Assembly: GCF_916618885.1 (NCBI RefSeq)
Contig: NZ_CAKAKH010000002.1
Location: forward strand, 1-64,000
DNA length: 64,000 nt
Source of the DNA: Marinilactibacillus sp. Marseille-P9653
Lineage (GTDB): Bacteria > Bacillota > Bacilli > Lactobacillales > Carnobacteriaceae_A
Direction: 5' to 3'
In this document: positions 1 through 11,984 of the stretch, piece after piece
How positions within the stretch are numbered: position 1 is the first letter of the stretch
Layout of the letters: each line of letters begins with the position of its first letter
Notes under the pieces: generated by a model
The model's input: only the letters and a program-made list of their open reading frames with translations
Told to the model about the DNA's origin: nothing
Databases searched by the model: none
Made by a program: the position numbers and the translations under genes

Positions 1-330
1 TTTGACTTGCTCATTGATTAAAAATTGTGAATGAACCTTGTTCATTCGTTTAGTTGTCTTGATTCATAAATGAATCGAAGACCCCTGCACATTTGGTTGT
101 TTTTACTTTGTTCAGTTTTCAAAGATCTACTCTTTATTGCTTAGTATTTCGGTCGTTGTTGTTTTAACAGCAACTCACACATCATACCATGTTGTTAAAA
201 TGTTGTCAACACTTTTTTGAAAAGTTATTTTTTATAACTAATGTTGTAAGCGTTATACCTGTTGATGTGACAACTACTAAAGTATATCCGATTCACACTA
301 GATTGTCAATAGCATTTTTAACTTTTATGA
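1..330 (-). promoter_or_regulatory. rRNA operon tandem promoters and 16S leader
   Basis: Read on the minus strand this stretch has two sigma-70-type promoters: P1 TTGACA (304-309) with TATACT (281-286), and P2 TTGACA (204-209) with TATGAT (181-186), both with exactly 17-bp spacers. Downstream comes CTTTGAAAACTGAACAAAG (about 107-125), a phrase typical of pre-16S leaders in Lactobacillales. No 16S sequence is in the window, so the rRNA gene is inferred to begin just past the left edge. lysS followed by an rrn operon is a known arrangement in this group. Confidence 0.8.
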
Positions 331-429
331 AATTTCTTTCTTTACCATTGCTTTAATTGTTTTGCAGCAACGAGATTAATAATACCAAGTTATTACAATT
401 TCGTCAACAGTTTTATTGAAAAAAATAAA

Positions 430-462
430 AAAAGCTACCTCTATAATTAGAAGTAGCTTTTC
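430..462 (-). terminator. Terminator of AI-2E transporter gene
   Basis: The stem AAAGCTAC/GTAGCTTT is followed on the minus strand by a T-rich run, immediately past the stop of the transporter gene. Confidence 0.8.
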
Positions 463-466
463 CACT

Positions 467-1756
467 TTATTCTTCAGTATCAGCTGACTCTTTTTCATCT
501 TGTTCAGAAATTCGATCATCTTCTTTTTTCTTGTTTCTTCTAGCCTTCTTGATGTTTCTAACAAACTGGCTATCTTCATGATCTTTTCCTCTAATAGCGT
601 CTTCGATTGATTTAATCTCATACTCACCTGCGACATCCCCGTAGTATCTATTGTACCGTTCTTTGTATTTCTGGAAGAAGTGAACAACGATAACTTTCAA
701 GATTGCATAGATGGGTACCCCGAATATAAGCCCAAATATTCCTAGAAGGTCTCCAATAACTAATAATACAATGATGATTGTTAATGGGTGTACATTTAAT
801 TGTTTCCCCATAACGTTTGGTTCAATCAAATTACCATCTATAAACTGTACGACCATCCATACTAAGATTAATAAGAAAACCATTTGCCAAGAATCAATGA
901 CCGCAATAACAAATGCCGGGATAAAAGATAGTGTCGGACCAACATACGGTATGATTGATAAAAAGCCTGCTGCTATTGCAAGTACGATTGCATAATCTAA
1001 CCTGATAATAGAAAATCCAATAAACATCATTACACCAATTGAAGTCGCAATAATGAGTTGTCCTTTTATATAGGCACCTACTTGTGAATTGATTTCACTT
1101 GAAACTCTTAATAAATCTTCTCTCCATTTTGGCGGTACCGCAGACAGAACAGCTTTTGACATTTTTTTCTCGTCTTTCAATAAGAAAAATAAGATCAGCG
1201 GAAAAGTAATCAATGTGACTACAACATTAGTAACGCTAGACACAACTGATGAGACACCACTTAATCCACTATACAAATATTCACTAATATTATTCGGAAT
1301 ATCTGCTATAAACGACTCTCCTTGTTCAATGAAGGCATCTACATCTTGACCAAATGGCAAGTTAGCCGCCCATCCTGATACCGTATTTGAAATACTTTCT
1401 ACGAAACTGGGAAAATTTTCGACTAAGCCTTCAAATTGCTCTCTTAAGATCGGAATCAACGTGCCAATTAATATGCTAATTACTAAAATAATTACTACGT
1501 AAAGTAACGATACACCCCATAGTCGTTTGATTTTCTTGCTTTCTAAAAAGTCGACAATTGGATTTAATAAGTAATAAAGTAGTAAGGCAATGACCGCTGG
1601 CATAAGTACGCTAGAAAATAGTACAACAATTGGATAGAATATAAAATCTACTTGCTTGAATAACAAGACGATAATCCCAATCATAATCAGCATACCTAAC
1701 GTGAAGAATAAACTAGAGCCTCCTAAAAAATTAATCCACCTTGATGTTTTTTTCAT
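467..1756 (-). CDS. AI-2E family transporter (PerM/YtvI-like)
   Basis: 429-aa polytopic membrane protein. Two hydrophobic segments near residues 15-65 precede a soluble stretch (about 110-160), followed by more membrane segments to about residue 360 and a highly charged cytoplasmic tail rich in Lys and Glu. The pattern and the motif IPYVGPTLSFIPA match the AI-2E transporter/PerM family, which includes proposed autoinducer exporters and Na+/H+ antiporters. The substrate cannot be deduced. It lies between lysS and the rRNA promoters and has its own terminator. A weak AGGA ribosome site precedes the ATG. Confidence 0.85.
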   Translation of the reverse strand: MKKTSRWINFLGGSSLFFTLGMLIMIGIIVLLFKQVDFIFYPIVVLFSSVLMPAVIALLLYYLLNPIVDFLESKKIKRLWGVSLLYVVIILVISILIGTLIPILREQFEGLVENFPSFVESISNTVSGWAANLPFGQDVDAFIEQGESFIADIPNNISEYLYSGLSGVSSVVSSVTNVVVTLITFPLILFFLLKDEKKMSKAVLSAVPPKWREDLLRVSSEINSQVGAYIKGQLIIATSIGVMMFIGFSIIRLDYAIVLAIAAGFLSIIPYVGPTLSFIPAFVIAVIDSWQMVFLLILVWMVVQFIDGNLIEPNVMGKQLNVHPLTIIIVLLVIGDLLGIFGLIFGVPIYAILKVIVVHFFQKYKERYNRYYGDVAGEYEIKSIEDAIRGKDHEDSQFVRNIKKARRNKKKEDDRISEQDEKESADTEE

Positions 1757-1848
1757 TTTTTTATTCCTACTTTCTGACGATTCTATTTTTACTTATACCT
1801 ATTCTATAGTATATAGTCATTTTTATCGAGTAAAGCGAGATATAAAAA

Positions 1849-1888
1849 ACATGACCTCCTATCGTTTTACTTCGATAAGAGGTCATGT
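1849..1888 (-). terminator. Terminator of lysS
   Basis: A perfect 10-bp stem (ACATGACCTC/GAGGTCATGT) with a minus-strand T run lies just past the lysS stop. Confidence 0.85.
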
Positions 1889-1903
1889 ATCTATTTCATT
1901 ATT

Positions 1904-3421
<1,518 letters not shown>

Positions 3422-3623
3422 TTATCTTTTACCTTTTTTATTTTAAACACGACTTTTTAAAAGGTATGTTTGATGCCTACTTTTTACACCAATGTTTTTT
3501 TACTATTGTTAAACTCATACAAATCTCAAACTGATTGAATGAGTTACATTCTGCACTATAGTAACACATCTTTTCACCTTCTGAAAGGTTCAAAATACGT
3601 CTTTAGCCTTTCAGTTGTTCAAC

Positions 3624-4508
3624 TTATTGATTTGTAGCTTCTATTTTCAATTCATCTAAATCACTTTCAGTGTATTGGTATTTAGTTCGACAGAAGTGAC
3701 ATACGGCTTCTGCACCATGATCTTCGTCTATCATACTTTGGATTTCGTCTACGCCTAAAGAAATGATTGCATCCGCAAAGCGTTCTTTTGAACAGTCACA
3801 TTCAAACACGACTCCCGTTGTTTCTATGATGTTGTAGTCCTTGCTCCCCACTAGTCTGCCAAGTATCTCTTCTGGTGTTTCTCCGTTTTCCATTAATGTT
3901 GAGACTAATGGTAATGTTTCGATAATCGATTCAATTTTTGCTATTGTTTCTTCTTTAGCTCCTGGCAATACTTGGATCATAAAGCCACCCGCTGCTTTTA
4001 CAGTTTCATCAGGATTTACGAGCACGGATACACCAACAGCGGAAGGTACCTGTTCAGAGTTAGCCATGTAATAAGTGAAATCTTCTCCAAGCTCTCCACT
4101 GATTAAGGGGACTTGGCCGACAAATGGTTTCTTCATTCCAAGGTCTTTACTAACTGTTAACATACCTTCTGTCCCAACAGCACCTCTAACATCTAATTTA
4201 CCTTTTTGATTCAGCGGTAGATTGACTTGAGGATTATGGATATATCCTTTAGTTTCTCCTTTACCGTTACTGTCTACTAAAATGTAACCGACCGGTCCAT
4301 TTCCTTCAATTCTAACCGTGATCTTGTCATTTCCTTTAAGGGTTGCACCCAAAAGGGTTGTTCCAATCATTGCTCTTCCTAATGCTGCCGTAGCCGTAGC
4401 CCATGTATCATGTCTTCTTTGTGCTTCAGCTACCATTTCTGTTGCATCAATCACATATACTCTGATTTCATTTTCATACGCCAGTGCTTTAATTAATTTA
4501 TCGTTCAA
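3624..4508 (-). CDS. hslO: Hsp33 redox-activated chaperone
   Basis: 294-aa cytoplasmic holdase activated when oxidative stress forms disulfides and releases zinc. The four zinc cysteines are present as CxC (237, 239) and CxxC (270, 273), so the redox switch is intact. Translation starts at TTG, with AAGGAG about 9 nt upstream. It follows ftsH on the same strand after an ftsH terminator. The ftsH-hslO-lysS order matches Bacillus, but coaX is missing between ftsH and hslO. Confidence 0.95.
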   Translation of the reverse strand: MNDKLIKALAYENEIRVYVIDATEMVAEAQRRHDTWATATAALGRAMIGTTLLGATLKGNDKITVRIEGNGPVGYILVDSNGKGETKGYIHNPQVNLPLNQKGKLDVRGAVGTEGMLTVSKDLGMKKPFVGQVPLISGELGEDFTYYMANSEQVPSAVGVSVLVNPDETVKAAGGFMIQVLPGAKEETIAKIESIIETLPLVSTLMENGETPEEILGRLVGSKDYNIIETTGVVFECDCSKERFADAIISLGVDEIQSMIDEDHGAEAVCHFCRTKYQYTESDLDELKIEATNQ

Positions 4509-4566
4509 TCTATTCTCTCCTTAATATGGGTCCATTCTACTTTTCAGATACTTAATTATACAAGGA

Positions 4567-4602
4567 AAGAAGAGGAGGGTTAAAGTATCACCTCCTCTTC
4601 TT
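4567..4602 (-). terminator. Terminator of ftsH
   Basis: A perfect 12-bp stem (AAGAAGAGGAGG/CCTCCTCTTCTT) lies directly downstream of the ftsH stop. Confidence 0.8.
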
Positions 4603-4617
4603 AACTAGTTCTTTGAT

Positions 4618-6729
4618 TTAATTGTCTTTATCTTCTTCTGAAGCATCTTCAGAATCAGACTCAGTGTAATCCTGTTTTGCTTCAAACTCTTTTTCGCGTT
4701 CTTTTTCACGTTCTTCGCGAAGTCTTTTCGCTTCTTCGAATGAAGTTCCGATTGGTTCTTCTTTAGGGTCTCTATCAGCTTCTTCACTCTCACGAGGGAA
4801 TTCTACTGAACCGTCAGCACGTTTGGTAGGCATTACACCATGATCAAACAAGCTCTTGATTTCTTTCTCATCCAGTGTTTCAACTTCAAGTAATTTTTGA
4901 GCAATCAATTCATGTGCAGCTTTATTTTCTTCAAGAATTTTTCTTGCTTCATCATGTCCTTCGTTCAAGATTCTCAAGACTTCCTGATCTATCTGATAAG
5001 CAAACTGTTCAGAATAAGCCTTAGATTGAGAATAATCTCTTCCCAAGAATACTTGACCGTTGCCTTCATATTGTACTGGTCCAAGCAAATCACTCATACC
5101 GTATTCTGTTACCATACTACGAGCTAATTGTGTTGCTTGTTGGAAGTCATTTGAAGCGCCACTTGATTGAGAATCAAATACCATTTCTTCTGCAACTCGA
5201 CCCCCAAGAAGTCCAACGATTTGTTCGAACATTTCTTTTTTAGTCATCAAGAATCGGTCTTCTCTTGGAAGCATGATTGCATATCCACCAGCACGACCAC
5301 GTGGTACAATCGTTACTTTATGAACGATACGTGCATCACTCAATACCAACCCGACAATTGTGTGTCCCGCTTCATGATAAGCCACCATGCTACGTTCCAC
5401 TTTAGAAATCACTCGATCTTTCTTAGCAGGTCCCGCAATGACTCGGTCATGTGCTTCGTCTACATCTAAAGCTTCGATTGTTTTACTATCACGTCTAGCA
5501 GCAATCAACGCTGCTTCGTTCATCAAGTTCTCTAAGTCTGCTCCAGCAAAACCTGGAGTTTGCTTAGCAATTTGTTTCAAGTCAACACTTGGTCCTATTG
5601 GTTTGTTTTTAGAGTGAACTTTAAGAATCGCTTCACGTCCTTTAACATCAGGACGCCCAACTAAAATACGACGGTCAAAACGACCTGGACGGAGTAATGC
5701 AGGGTCTAGAACATCTTGACGGTTTGTAGCCGCTATAACGATAATCCCTTCATTACCTGTAAATCCATCCATCTCAACAAGTAACTGGTTTAAGGTTTGT
5801 TCACGTTCGTCGTGACCTCCACCCATTCCAGCTCCACGCTGACGACCAACTGCATCGATCTCATCAATAAAGATAATCGCTGGTGCATTTTTCTTCGCAT
5901 TTTCAAATAAGTCTCTTACACGACTTGCCCCAACACCAACGAACATTTCTACAAATTCAGAACCTGAGATTGAGAAGAAAGGTACGCCTGCTTCACCTGC
6001 AACAGCTTTTGCAAGTAATGTTTTACCTGTTCCTGGAGGTCCTTCAAGCAGAACACCTGCTGGAATTCTAGCACCAAGATTTGAGAATCTTCGAGGATCT
6101 TTAAGAAATTCAACAATTTCTACAAGTTCTTCTTTTTCTTCGTCAGCACCCGCAACATCTGAAAATCGCACTTTACTGGTTTTAGCATCACTTTCTTTGG
6201 CTTTGGACTTACCGAAATTCATTACGCCACGTCCGCCACCTGCTCCGCCGCCACCTTGACCAGCTTGGTTCATCATAAAATAAAGGAACCCGACCAGTAA
6301 TAATAGAGGTAACACTGAGATTAGAAGACTTGCCCAGATACTAACCGAAGGCTCTTCGATTGGCTGGATTTCTACGTTGTTCTGATTCGCTAAAGCTTGA
6401 ACATCTTGCACAGCAGAATCATTTTGTAGAATTGCTGATGAAAAGTTTCTTGTTTCTTGCTCTACATTCCCAAAAAGGGATACACCTGTCTCGTTTTCAA
6501 CTTGGACTTCTTCTCCTTCACGGAATGTACCCGTGATTTCATAGATGCCTCCAGTTGGTTGAATCGTAAATTCTTCTACTTTATCATCTTCAAGGAGTTG
6601 AACAAACTCTGTTGAACTATATCCCTGTGAGGTTTCACCCGAACCGCTCGTGAAGTAACTAACTAATCCGATGATTCCGAAAAATACAATGATGTAGAAG
6701 AGACCGCTATTGAAAAATCCTTTCTTCAT
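4618..6729 (-). CDS. ftsH: ATP-dependent zinc metalloprotease FtsH
   Basis: 703-aa membrane-anchored AAA+ protease that degrades membrane and regulatory proteins. An N-terminal transmembrane helix, an extracytoplasmic loop of about 80 residues and a second helix precede the AAA module: Walker A GPPGTGKT, Walker [12 protein letters not shown], and a second region of homology with Arg fingers. The zinc site HEAGH follows in the protease domain. The C-terminal 60 residues are a highly charged tail. I chose the ATG at 6729 because GGAGG sits 5 nt upstream; the ATG four codons earlier lacks a ribosome site. Confidence 0.97.
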   Translation of the reverse strand: MKKGFFNSGLFYIIVFFGIIGLVSYFTSGSGETSQGYSSTEFVQLLEDDKVEEFTIQPTGGIYEITGTFREGEEVQVENETGVSLFGNVEQETRNFSSAILQNDSAVQDVQALANQNNVEIQPIEEPSVSIWASLLISVLPLLLLVGFLYFMMNQAGQGGGGAGGGRGVMNFGKSKAKESDAKTSKVRFSDVAGADEEKEELVEIVEFLKDPRRFSNLGARIPAGVLLEGPPGTGKTLLAKAVAGEAGVPFFSISGSEFVEMFVGVGASRVRDLFENAKKNAPAIIFIDEIDAVGRQRGAGMGGGHDEREQTLNQLLVEMDGFTGNEGIIVIAATNRQDVLDPALLRPGRFDRRILVGRPDVKGREAILKVHSKNKPIGPSVDLKQIAKQTPGFAGADLENLMNEAALIAARRDSKTIEALDVDEAHDRVIAGPAKKDRVISKVERSMVAYHEAGHTIVGLVLSDARIVHKVTIVPRGRAGGYAIMLPREDRFLMTKKEMFEQIVGLLGGRVAEEMVFDSQSSGASNDFQQATQLARSMVTEYGMSDLLGPVQYEGNGQVFLGRDYSQSKAYSEQFAYQIDQEVLRILNEGHDEARKILEENKAAHELIAQKLLEVETLDEKEIKSLFDHGVMPTKRADGSVEFPRESEEADRDPKEEPIGTSFEEAKRLREEREKEREKEFEAKQDYTESDSEDASEEDKDN

Positions 6730-7275
6730 GCCATCCTCCATCTAACTATAAGTTATCTTATTTAAATAGTAATTACTATTTAGAAATATAATTGTTTTAT
6801 TCTTAACTATGTTAACATACTAGACCTTTTTTGACTATGAAAAATGTTTGACCTTTCTTTAACCATCGTTCTTATGTTATATCTTATTAGTCTAATATAA
6901 ATATAAAAAGAACAGGCATACAATTTTCGGTTCACCCTCCTGTACACTTTCTTTAGAAATTTGGGGATCCATACTCAGTTATTATACCATAATTTGACCA
7001 TCTTTTTATAGTAGATGTCCCCCATTTCACATTGATTGTATAGCTCCCTAACTCAAAATTGATTTGACTGTCCTTTTAGATATGACCTTACATACTTTTA
7101 TTAATGAATCTTTTCGCTCATTTCTTATCATTGTTCCTTAGAAATTTATTACCTAATTTATATTAACTAGCGATTTTTACCTTGTTTTGAATTTTGTTAC
7201 ATTTTTCAATTTCATTGTCATTCATATGTTATTATAGAATCTATTGAAAAAATTTGATTTAAAAGGAGTGTTATT
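6730..7275. other. ftsH / antiporter divergent intergenic region
   Basis: 546 nt, very AT-rich, with no credible ORF. An extended -10 (TGGTATAAT on the minus strand, core at 6981-6986) is the best ftsH promoter candidate and would give a leader of about 250 nt. The antiporter promoter is not clear. I see no riboswitch-like structure. Confidence 0.5.
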
Positions 7276-8592
7276 GTGTTAAGCAACCCCGTTTTAATTT
7301 CTGTTGCGGTAATGATTATATTATCGTTGTTAAAACTGAATATTTTGTTAGCGTTAATTATCGCCGCTTTAGCTGGTGGTCTTATATCTGGAATGTCTAT
7401 AGTAGACACTATGGATACTTTGATTGGAGGTATGGGAAAGAATAGCGAAACAGCTCTAAACTATATCCTGCTCGGTGCTTTGGCTGCAGCGATTCAAAAA
7501 ACTGGTGCAGCCAAAATCATTACGCAAACACTATCTAGACGTATGAAAGGTACTGGAAAACTACTGATATTTATTATTGCCCTAATTAGTATATTCTCAC
7601 AAAATTTAATTCCAGTACACATCGCTTTTATTCCAATCCTTATTCCCCCCCTTATTCCCGTAATGAATAAGCTGAAAATCGATAGAAGAGCCGTTGCTTC
7701 AGCTCTAACTTTCGGATTAAAAGCTCCTTATATTGTCATTCCGGCTGGTTACGGACTGATTTTTCATAACATTATTCGTAAAGAAATGGCTACAAGTGGT
7801 TTAGCACTTAACGGTCTAAAGATATGGCAAGTGATGTGGATACCTGGCCTTGCTATGGTCGTTGGGCTTTTGGTAGCTGTATTGATTACTTACCGAAAAC
7901 CCAGAGAATACCAAAACGAAAGCCCAAATCTTACGGGTTCTGAAATGAATGAAGCAAACGATCCGCATGTCGTATTTAATAAAAACCATGCCTTTGCAAT
8001 CATCGGGGCAGTGGCTGCGTTAATTGTTCAATTGACAGTTGGCTCTTTAGTATTAGGTGCCATACTCGGATTGGCGATAATGATTATTAGTGGCGCAATA
8101 AAATGGTCTGATATTGATGATATGATCAGAAGTGGTATTGGCATGATGGGTTTTATTGCATTCGTTATGTTAGTTGCCTCAGGATATGGTGACGTGATTC
8201 GAGCGACAGGAGGCGTTGATACCTTAGTTGCATCAGTCGTTGGCTTGATTGGAACAAACAAACTGGTCGCCGCTACTTGTATGATCGTTTTAGGTTTACT
8301 TATTACTTTAGGTATAGGAACTTCTTTTGGAACAATCCCTATTATCGCTGCAATCTATGTCCCACTTGCAACAGAGCTCGGTTTCAGTGCGATAGCAATC
8401 GTATTGTTAATTGGATCAGCAGCTGCACTTGGGGATGCTGGGTCCCCTGCTTCTGACAGTACACTTGGACCGACAGCAGGACTGAACATCGACCACCAGC
8501 ACGATCATATTTGGGATACCTGTGTACCTACCTTTCTTCATTACAACATTCCAATCATGATTTTTGGAATCGTTGGTGCAATGATTTTATAA
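7276..8592 (+). CDS. Na+/H+ antiporter family protein (YuiF-like)
   Basis: 438-aa polytopic membrane protein with about ten hydrophobic segments. The composition and the conserved segments GDAGSPASDSTLGPTAG and GTSFGTIPIIAAIYVP fit the NhaC/YuiF-type antiporter-like family. The ion or amino-acid substrate is not determinable. A GTG start has AAGGAG 7 nt upstream. This is the only plus-strand gene in the first 26 kb. It splits the usually adjacent hpt and ftsH genes and is closed by a bidirectional terminator, so it looks like a later insertion into the housekeeping cluster. Confidence 0.85.
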   Translation: MLSNPVLISVAVMIILSLLKLNILLALIIAALAGGLISGMSIVDTMDTLIGGMGKNSETALNYILLGALAAAIQKTGAAKIITQTLSRRMKGTGKLLIFIIALISIFSQNLIPVHIAFIPILIPPLIPVMNKLKIDRRAVASALTFGLKAPYIVIPAGYGLIFHNIIRKEMATSGLALNGLKIWQVMWIPGLAMVVGLLVAVLITYRKPREYQNESPNLTGSEMNEANDPHVVFNKNHAFAIIGAVAALIVQLTVGSLVLGAILGLAIMIISGAIKWSDIDDMIRSGIGMMGFIAFVMLVASGYGDVIRATGGVDTLVASVVGLIGTNKLVAATCMIVLGLLITLGIGTSFGTIPIIAAIYVPLATELGFSAIAIVLLIGSAAALGDAGSPASDSTLGPTAGLNIDHQHDHIWDTCVPTFLHYNIPIMIFGIVGAMIL

Positions 8593-8648
8593 TCATTCCA
8601 GTATACTCTTAAACTGCTCTATTCAATGAAATTAAGGAAACTAAAAAG

Positions 8649-8688
8649 TAAGAAGCCTACTAGTTAATTTGGACTAGTAGGCTTCTTA
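8649..8688. terminator. Bidirectional terminator, antiporter / hpt
   Basis: A perfect 16-bp stem (TAAGAAGCCTACTAGT and its complement) with an 8-nt loop sits between convergent genes, with T-rich flanks on both strands. Confidence 0.9.
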
Positions 8689-8752
8689 TTTTACATTGTG
8701 CTGATTAGATAGGCTTAAGATTAATCGCCTTGACTCACCTTAATTGAATCGA

Positions 8753-9289
8753 TTACTGATAGATTTCTGGTTTCAAAATGCCGATATAAGGAAGGTTACG
8801 GTAGCGTTCTGCAAAGTCAAGACCATATCCTACTACGAACTCATGAGGAACTTCGAATCCAATCCAGTCTACTTCCATATCTACTGCACGACCAGATGGT
8901 TTATCTAGTAACGTAACGATCTTCACAGAAGCTGCTTTTCTATATTTGAACATATCTTTAAGGTACGCTAGTGTACGACCTGTATCGATAATATCTTCTA
9001 CAAACAGCACATGTCTGCCTTCTACATTAGTATCCAAGTCTTTAAGGATTTTAACCTCTCCTGAAGAAGTGGTTTCGTTTCCGTAACTAGAAACATCCAT
9101 AAAATCGATTTCTAGATAAATTTCCATGGCTTTTATTAAATCAGCCATAAAAGGTAACGCACCTTTCAGTACGCCTACAAGTAAGGGGTTCTTATCATGA
9201 TACTCTTCTTTCAAGATTGCTCCAAGCTCTTGTACTTTTGCTTGAATTTCTTCTTCTGAGATTAAAATTTTCTCCATATCTGATTTCAT
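8753..9289 (-). CDS. hpt: Hypoxanthine phosphoribosyltransferase
   Basis: 178-aa purine salvage enzyme converting hypoxanthine or guanine plus PRPP to IMP or GMP. The PRPP-binding signature [14 protein letters not shown] lies near residues 94-107. It sits 40 nt downstream of tilS, the standard tilS-hpt pair. The start used is the ATG with GGAG 11 nt upstream; an in-frame ATG four codons later is an alternative. Confidence 0.95.
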   Translation of the reverse strand: MKSDMEKILISEEEIQAKVQELGAILKEEYHDKNPLLVGVLKGALPFMADLIKAMEIYLEIDFMDVSSYGNETTSSGEVKILKDLDTNVEGRHVLFVEDIIDTGRTLAYLKDMFKYRKAASVKIVTLLDKPSGRAVDMEVDWIGFEVPHEFVVGYGLDFAERYRNLPYIGILKPEIYQ

Positions 9290-9329
9290 TGTTTAATCGA
9301 CTCCTTCTATTTTATTTGATGATTTCTTT

Positions 9330-10718
9330 TTAACTATGATCTTCAAGTAACAACACGTAATGCATTCTATCAGGTTTAGGCGAGATAGACAATCTTGATT
9401 CTTGCAGCCCAACAATCCAGACAACTTCACCGCTTGCATCTTCTAAGATAATTAGCTGATTTCTTTGAGACATTGGAATCTTTCTATCGATCAAAAGATC
9501 TTTGATTTTTTTTGAACCATTCATGCCTTTTACCCGAATTCTATCGCCCGGTTTCCGGTGTCTGACTTTGAGTGGTAATGAAATAGAATCCACTTCAAGC
9601 ATAATCTGTTCTACTACACTTTCAGCTGGCGGACAAGAATATGAACGAAATAGGCCTAATCTTTTCTGCTCAGGAAGTTTAATCCATTCTCCAACATTTA
9701 TAAACAATGGTTCAGGTAAAATGGCTAAAGACTTTTGCGGCATCCGAATCAAAATCTTTTCATATTCTCTTACCGCAATATATCCACCCGGTAGATCAAA
9801 CGAGCTATTGGGGTCTTTTTGCTTCAGCCAGTCATTCAATAAGCTGATATGACTTTGCTTGTACTGACTTTCTGACTGTTCATACAATTTTTCTAGTAGC
9901 TGTTTAAGTATTTGCTTTTGCATACTTCTATCTTCATTCAAAAATTTAGAACGATTAAGTTTAATTTCATTTCCTGTATATTCAGCGCACTGATTGGTTC
10001 GTTCTTCTATTTTTGGCCGTGCAATTGACCATAATTCATTGATTTCCTGCGCAAAATTAGAGAGATGTGCTTCAACCGCTTCATTTTCTTTTTCCATCAG
10101 AGGCAATATCTGATTCCTATATCGATTTCTACTATACATTAGGGATTGATTGGTCTCATCTTCAAAATAAACGAGTTGAACACACTCAGCATAGTCGTAT
10201 AAGTCTTTCTTCGAAAATTCTAAAAGTGGTCTGATAATCTTTCTACCATGAAAGTCTCTTATAGGCTTTATTCCTGAAAGATGTTCTAGAGAACTACCTC
10301 TCACCAGCTTCATCAAAACGGTTTCTGCTTGATCGCCTCTATGATGAGCCGTTACGAGTTTGTTTAAATTGTTTTGGACCATTGTATCTAAAAAAAATGC
10401 ATACCGCTGATTTCTTGCAGCGGCTTCTAGACCAGATTTAGGATGATTTTGTTTCGACCACTTTTGGGTGTATAAGGGTAGTTTGTACTGTTTGCAAAGT
10501 TGTTCAACGGCTTTTTGTTCTTTCTCAGAGGCTGCACGCAACTGATGATTTAGATGCGCGACTGAAATATGCGGTCTGCACTCAGTTGGTAATTGAAGCA
10601 TCAAGTTTAAAAGGACCATAGAATCCACGCCACCAGATACCGCTAGAAGTACTTGGTCATCTTTTGAAAAGTAACTTTGACGTATCACACGCTCGGTAAA
10701 CCTTTCAGCTAATTGCAT
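9330..10718 (-). CDS. tilS: tRNA(Ile)-lysidine synthase
   Basis: 462 aa. It converts C34 of tRNA-Ile(CAU) to lysidine so that the tRNA reads AUA. The N-type ATP pyrophosphatase P-loop SGGVDS is at residues 28-33, followed by HHRGDQAETVLM. The C-terminal TilS domain includes the PGDRIRVKGMNGSKKIKDLLID segment. An AAGGAGAG ribosome site precedes the ATG. It is co-oriented with hpt and probably co-transcribed. Confidence 0.95.
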   Translation of the reverse strand: MQLAERFTERVIRQSYFSKDDQVLLAVSGGVDSMVLLNLMLQLPTECRPHISVAHLNHQLRAASEKEQKAVEQLCKQYKLPLYTQKWSKQNHPKSGLEAAARNQRYAFFLDTMVQNNLNKLVTAHHRGDQAETVLMKLVRGSSLEHLSGIKPIRDFHGRKIIRPLLEFSKKDLYDYAECVQLVYFEDETNQSLMYSRNRYRNQILPLMEKENEAVEAHLSNFAQEINELWSIARPKIEERTNQCAEYTGNEIKLNRSKFLNEDRSMQKQILKQLLEKLYEQSESQYKQSHISLLNDWLKQKDPNSSFDLPGGYIAVREYEKILIRMPQKSLAILPEPLFINVGEWIKLPEQKRLGLFRSYSCPPAESVVEQIMLEVDSISLPLKVRHRKPGDRIRVKGMNGSKKIKDLLIDRKIPMSQRNQLIILEDASGEVVWIVGLQESRLSISPKPDRMHYVLLLEDHS

Positions 10719-10772
10719 TCAGCTCTCTCCTTTTTTTGATTCCAACATACTTTTTTACAGTCCACTGGAAAC

Positions 10773-10808
10773 AAAAAAGGGCTAGGGAACTTCCCTAAAC
10801 CCTTTTTT
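10773..10808 (-). terminator. Terminator of yabR-like gene
   Basis: The stem AAAAGGG(T/C)TAGGGA with its complement and a T6 run lies between yabR and tilS. Confidence 0.8.
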
Positions 10809-10897
10809 AACATACATTTGTTTAATTGAGTAGCAGATAGGTGTGCGCCTGATTCAAAATAGAATCGGTTAAACACATCAGGAAAGTTACACTTTAC

Positions 10898-11341
10898 TTA
10901 TCCTCGGCGTCCGCCACGTCCACCGCGTTTATTTTCTGTACTACGTTTTAAAGTCGTCAAACGATCTTCGCTGTCTTTCAAGAAAGAATTCATTAAAGAA
11001 TCAAAGTCTTCTTTTTTAGGAGCTGCAGCACTACTGCGTTTATTCGAATGATTACTTGGTTTTGGACGTTGAGGCACTTTTCTCTTAGGAGCTTCTTCGG
11101 CAGGTTTTTCCTGAGCTTTACGGATAGATAATCCGATTTTCCCATCGTCTGCTATAGTCAGGACTTTAACCAATACAGTTTGTCCCACTTCTAATACTTC
11201 GTTGATATTTTCTACGTAACTATCGGATACTTCACTAATGTGTACTAATCCAGTTTTTTTATCTCCAAGATCGATAAATGCACCAAAATTCGCAATCCCT
11301 GTAACCTTACCTTCTACTTTGCTTCCCACTTCGATTGACAT
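10898..11341 (-). CDS. yabR: S1 domain RNA-binding protein (YabR-like)
   Basis: 147 aa. One S1 RNA-binding domain occupies about residues 1-75 (VEGKVTGIANFGAFIDLG, GLVHISEVSD). A basic, low-complexity linker follows, then a C-terminal Arg/Gly tail (RGGRGGRRG). Family members (B. subtilis YabR, pneumococcal CvfD) associate with ribosomes or RNA. Position between divIC and tilS matches B. subtilis. The ribosome site GGAGG is rather far (13 nt) from the ATG. Confidence 0.9.
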   Translation of the reverse strand: MSIEVGSKVEGKVTGIANFGAFIDLGDKKTGLVHISEVSDSYVENINEVLEVGQTVLVKVLTIADDGKIGLSIRKAQEKPAEEAPKRKVPQRPKPSNHSNKRSSAAAPKKEDFDSLMNSFLKDSEDRLTTLKRSTENKRGGRGGRRG

Positions 11342-11540
11342 GTTTTCTTTGTTGCCTCCTAGTTAATTTGTACGTATTATACCATGCTGATTTTTTAGAA
11401 TAAAGTCTTTTAGAAAGGTTTTGACCACAATGTTCAAAATCGTTCGCTTTTGCCTACTTTATTTCCCACAACAAGACGTACTTTTTTTAATTAAAAATAA
11501 CAGTTATTTAGTCTACTATTCTTTTATTTTATCTTGTAGA

Positions 11541-11984
11541 CTATTCTTGTTCATCGACTTCTGTTTCTTGATCAGACCCTTTTTTGTCTTTGACATTCAG
11601 ATGATCTGGCTTTTTATCTTCTGGAAAGCTGAAGACAATCTCATTATCTTTTGTCAGATAATATTCGCTTCTAGCTAGTTTCAAAACATATTCTTCATTT
11701 TCCAGCAGACCGATATAATAATTTAGTTTTTCTTGGTCCATCTCCAAAGATTCAAACTTTTCCCTAGCTTCTGCTTGTTCAATCCTTGAATCTTGGAGTT
11801 GGGACTGGTTCTTGAATAGAGGCGCAACTAAAAGAGAAACGAAAAACAACCCCACAGCCATGATCAGCGTCGTCCGTCTTTTGATCATTTTTTTTCTTTT
11901 TTTATTTCGAATATTCTCAAGTGTTTTTTCTTCTATGTACTGGTTTTCCAATTTAGTGACGACTGGTCGTTTTTTCTTTTCCAT
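11541..11984 (-). CDS. divIC: Septum formation initiator DivIC
   Basis: 147-aa bitopic membrane protein. A basic cytoplasmic N terminus (1-35) is followed by one membrane helix (about 38-58) and an extracytoplasmic coiled coil (about 62-95), then an acidic tail. This is the architecture of DivIC/FtsB proteins, which form the FtsL-DivIB-DivIC divisome complex. Gene order (rqcP-divIC-yabR) supports the assignment. AGAGGG precedes the ATG. Confidence 0.9.
   Translation of the reverse strand: MEKKKRPVVTKLENQYIEEKTLENIRNKKRKKMIKRRTTLIMAVGLFFVSLLVAPLFKNQSQLQDSRIEQAEAREKFESLEMDQEKLNYYIGLLENEEYVLKLARSEYYLTKDNEIVFSFPEDKKPDHLNVKDKKGSDQETEVDEQE

Noticed and set aside
1-330. tRNA or 16S gene at the left edge
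   Set aside because: Only promoters and leader are visible; no mature 16S or tRNA sequence is present.
3581-3614. CTGAAAGG...CCTTTCAG hairpin as hslO terminator
   Set aside because: Only an 8-bp stem with a long loop and no T run on the minus strand, so support is too weak.
5167-5617. Long plus-strand ORFs opposite ftsH, and similar antisense ORFs opposite mfd, pyc, glmS and adcA
   Set aside because: They mirror the codon structure of strong minus- or plus-strand genes, lack ribosome sites, and show no recognisable domains.
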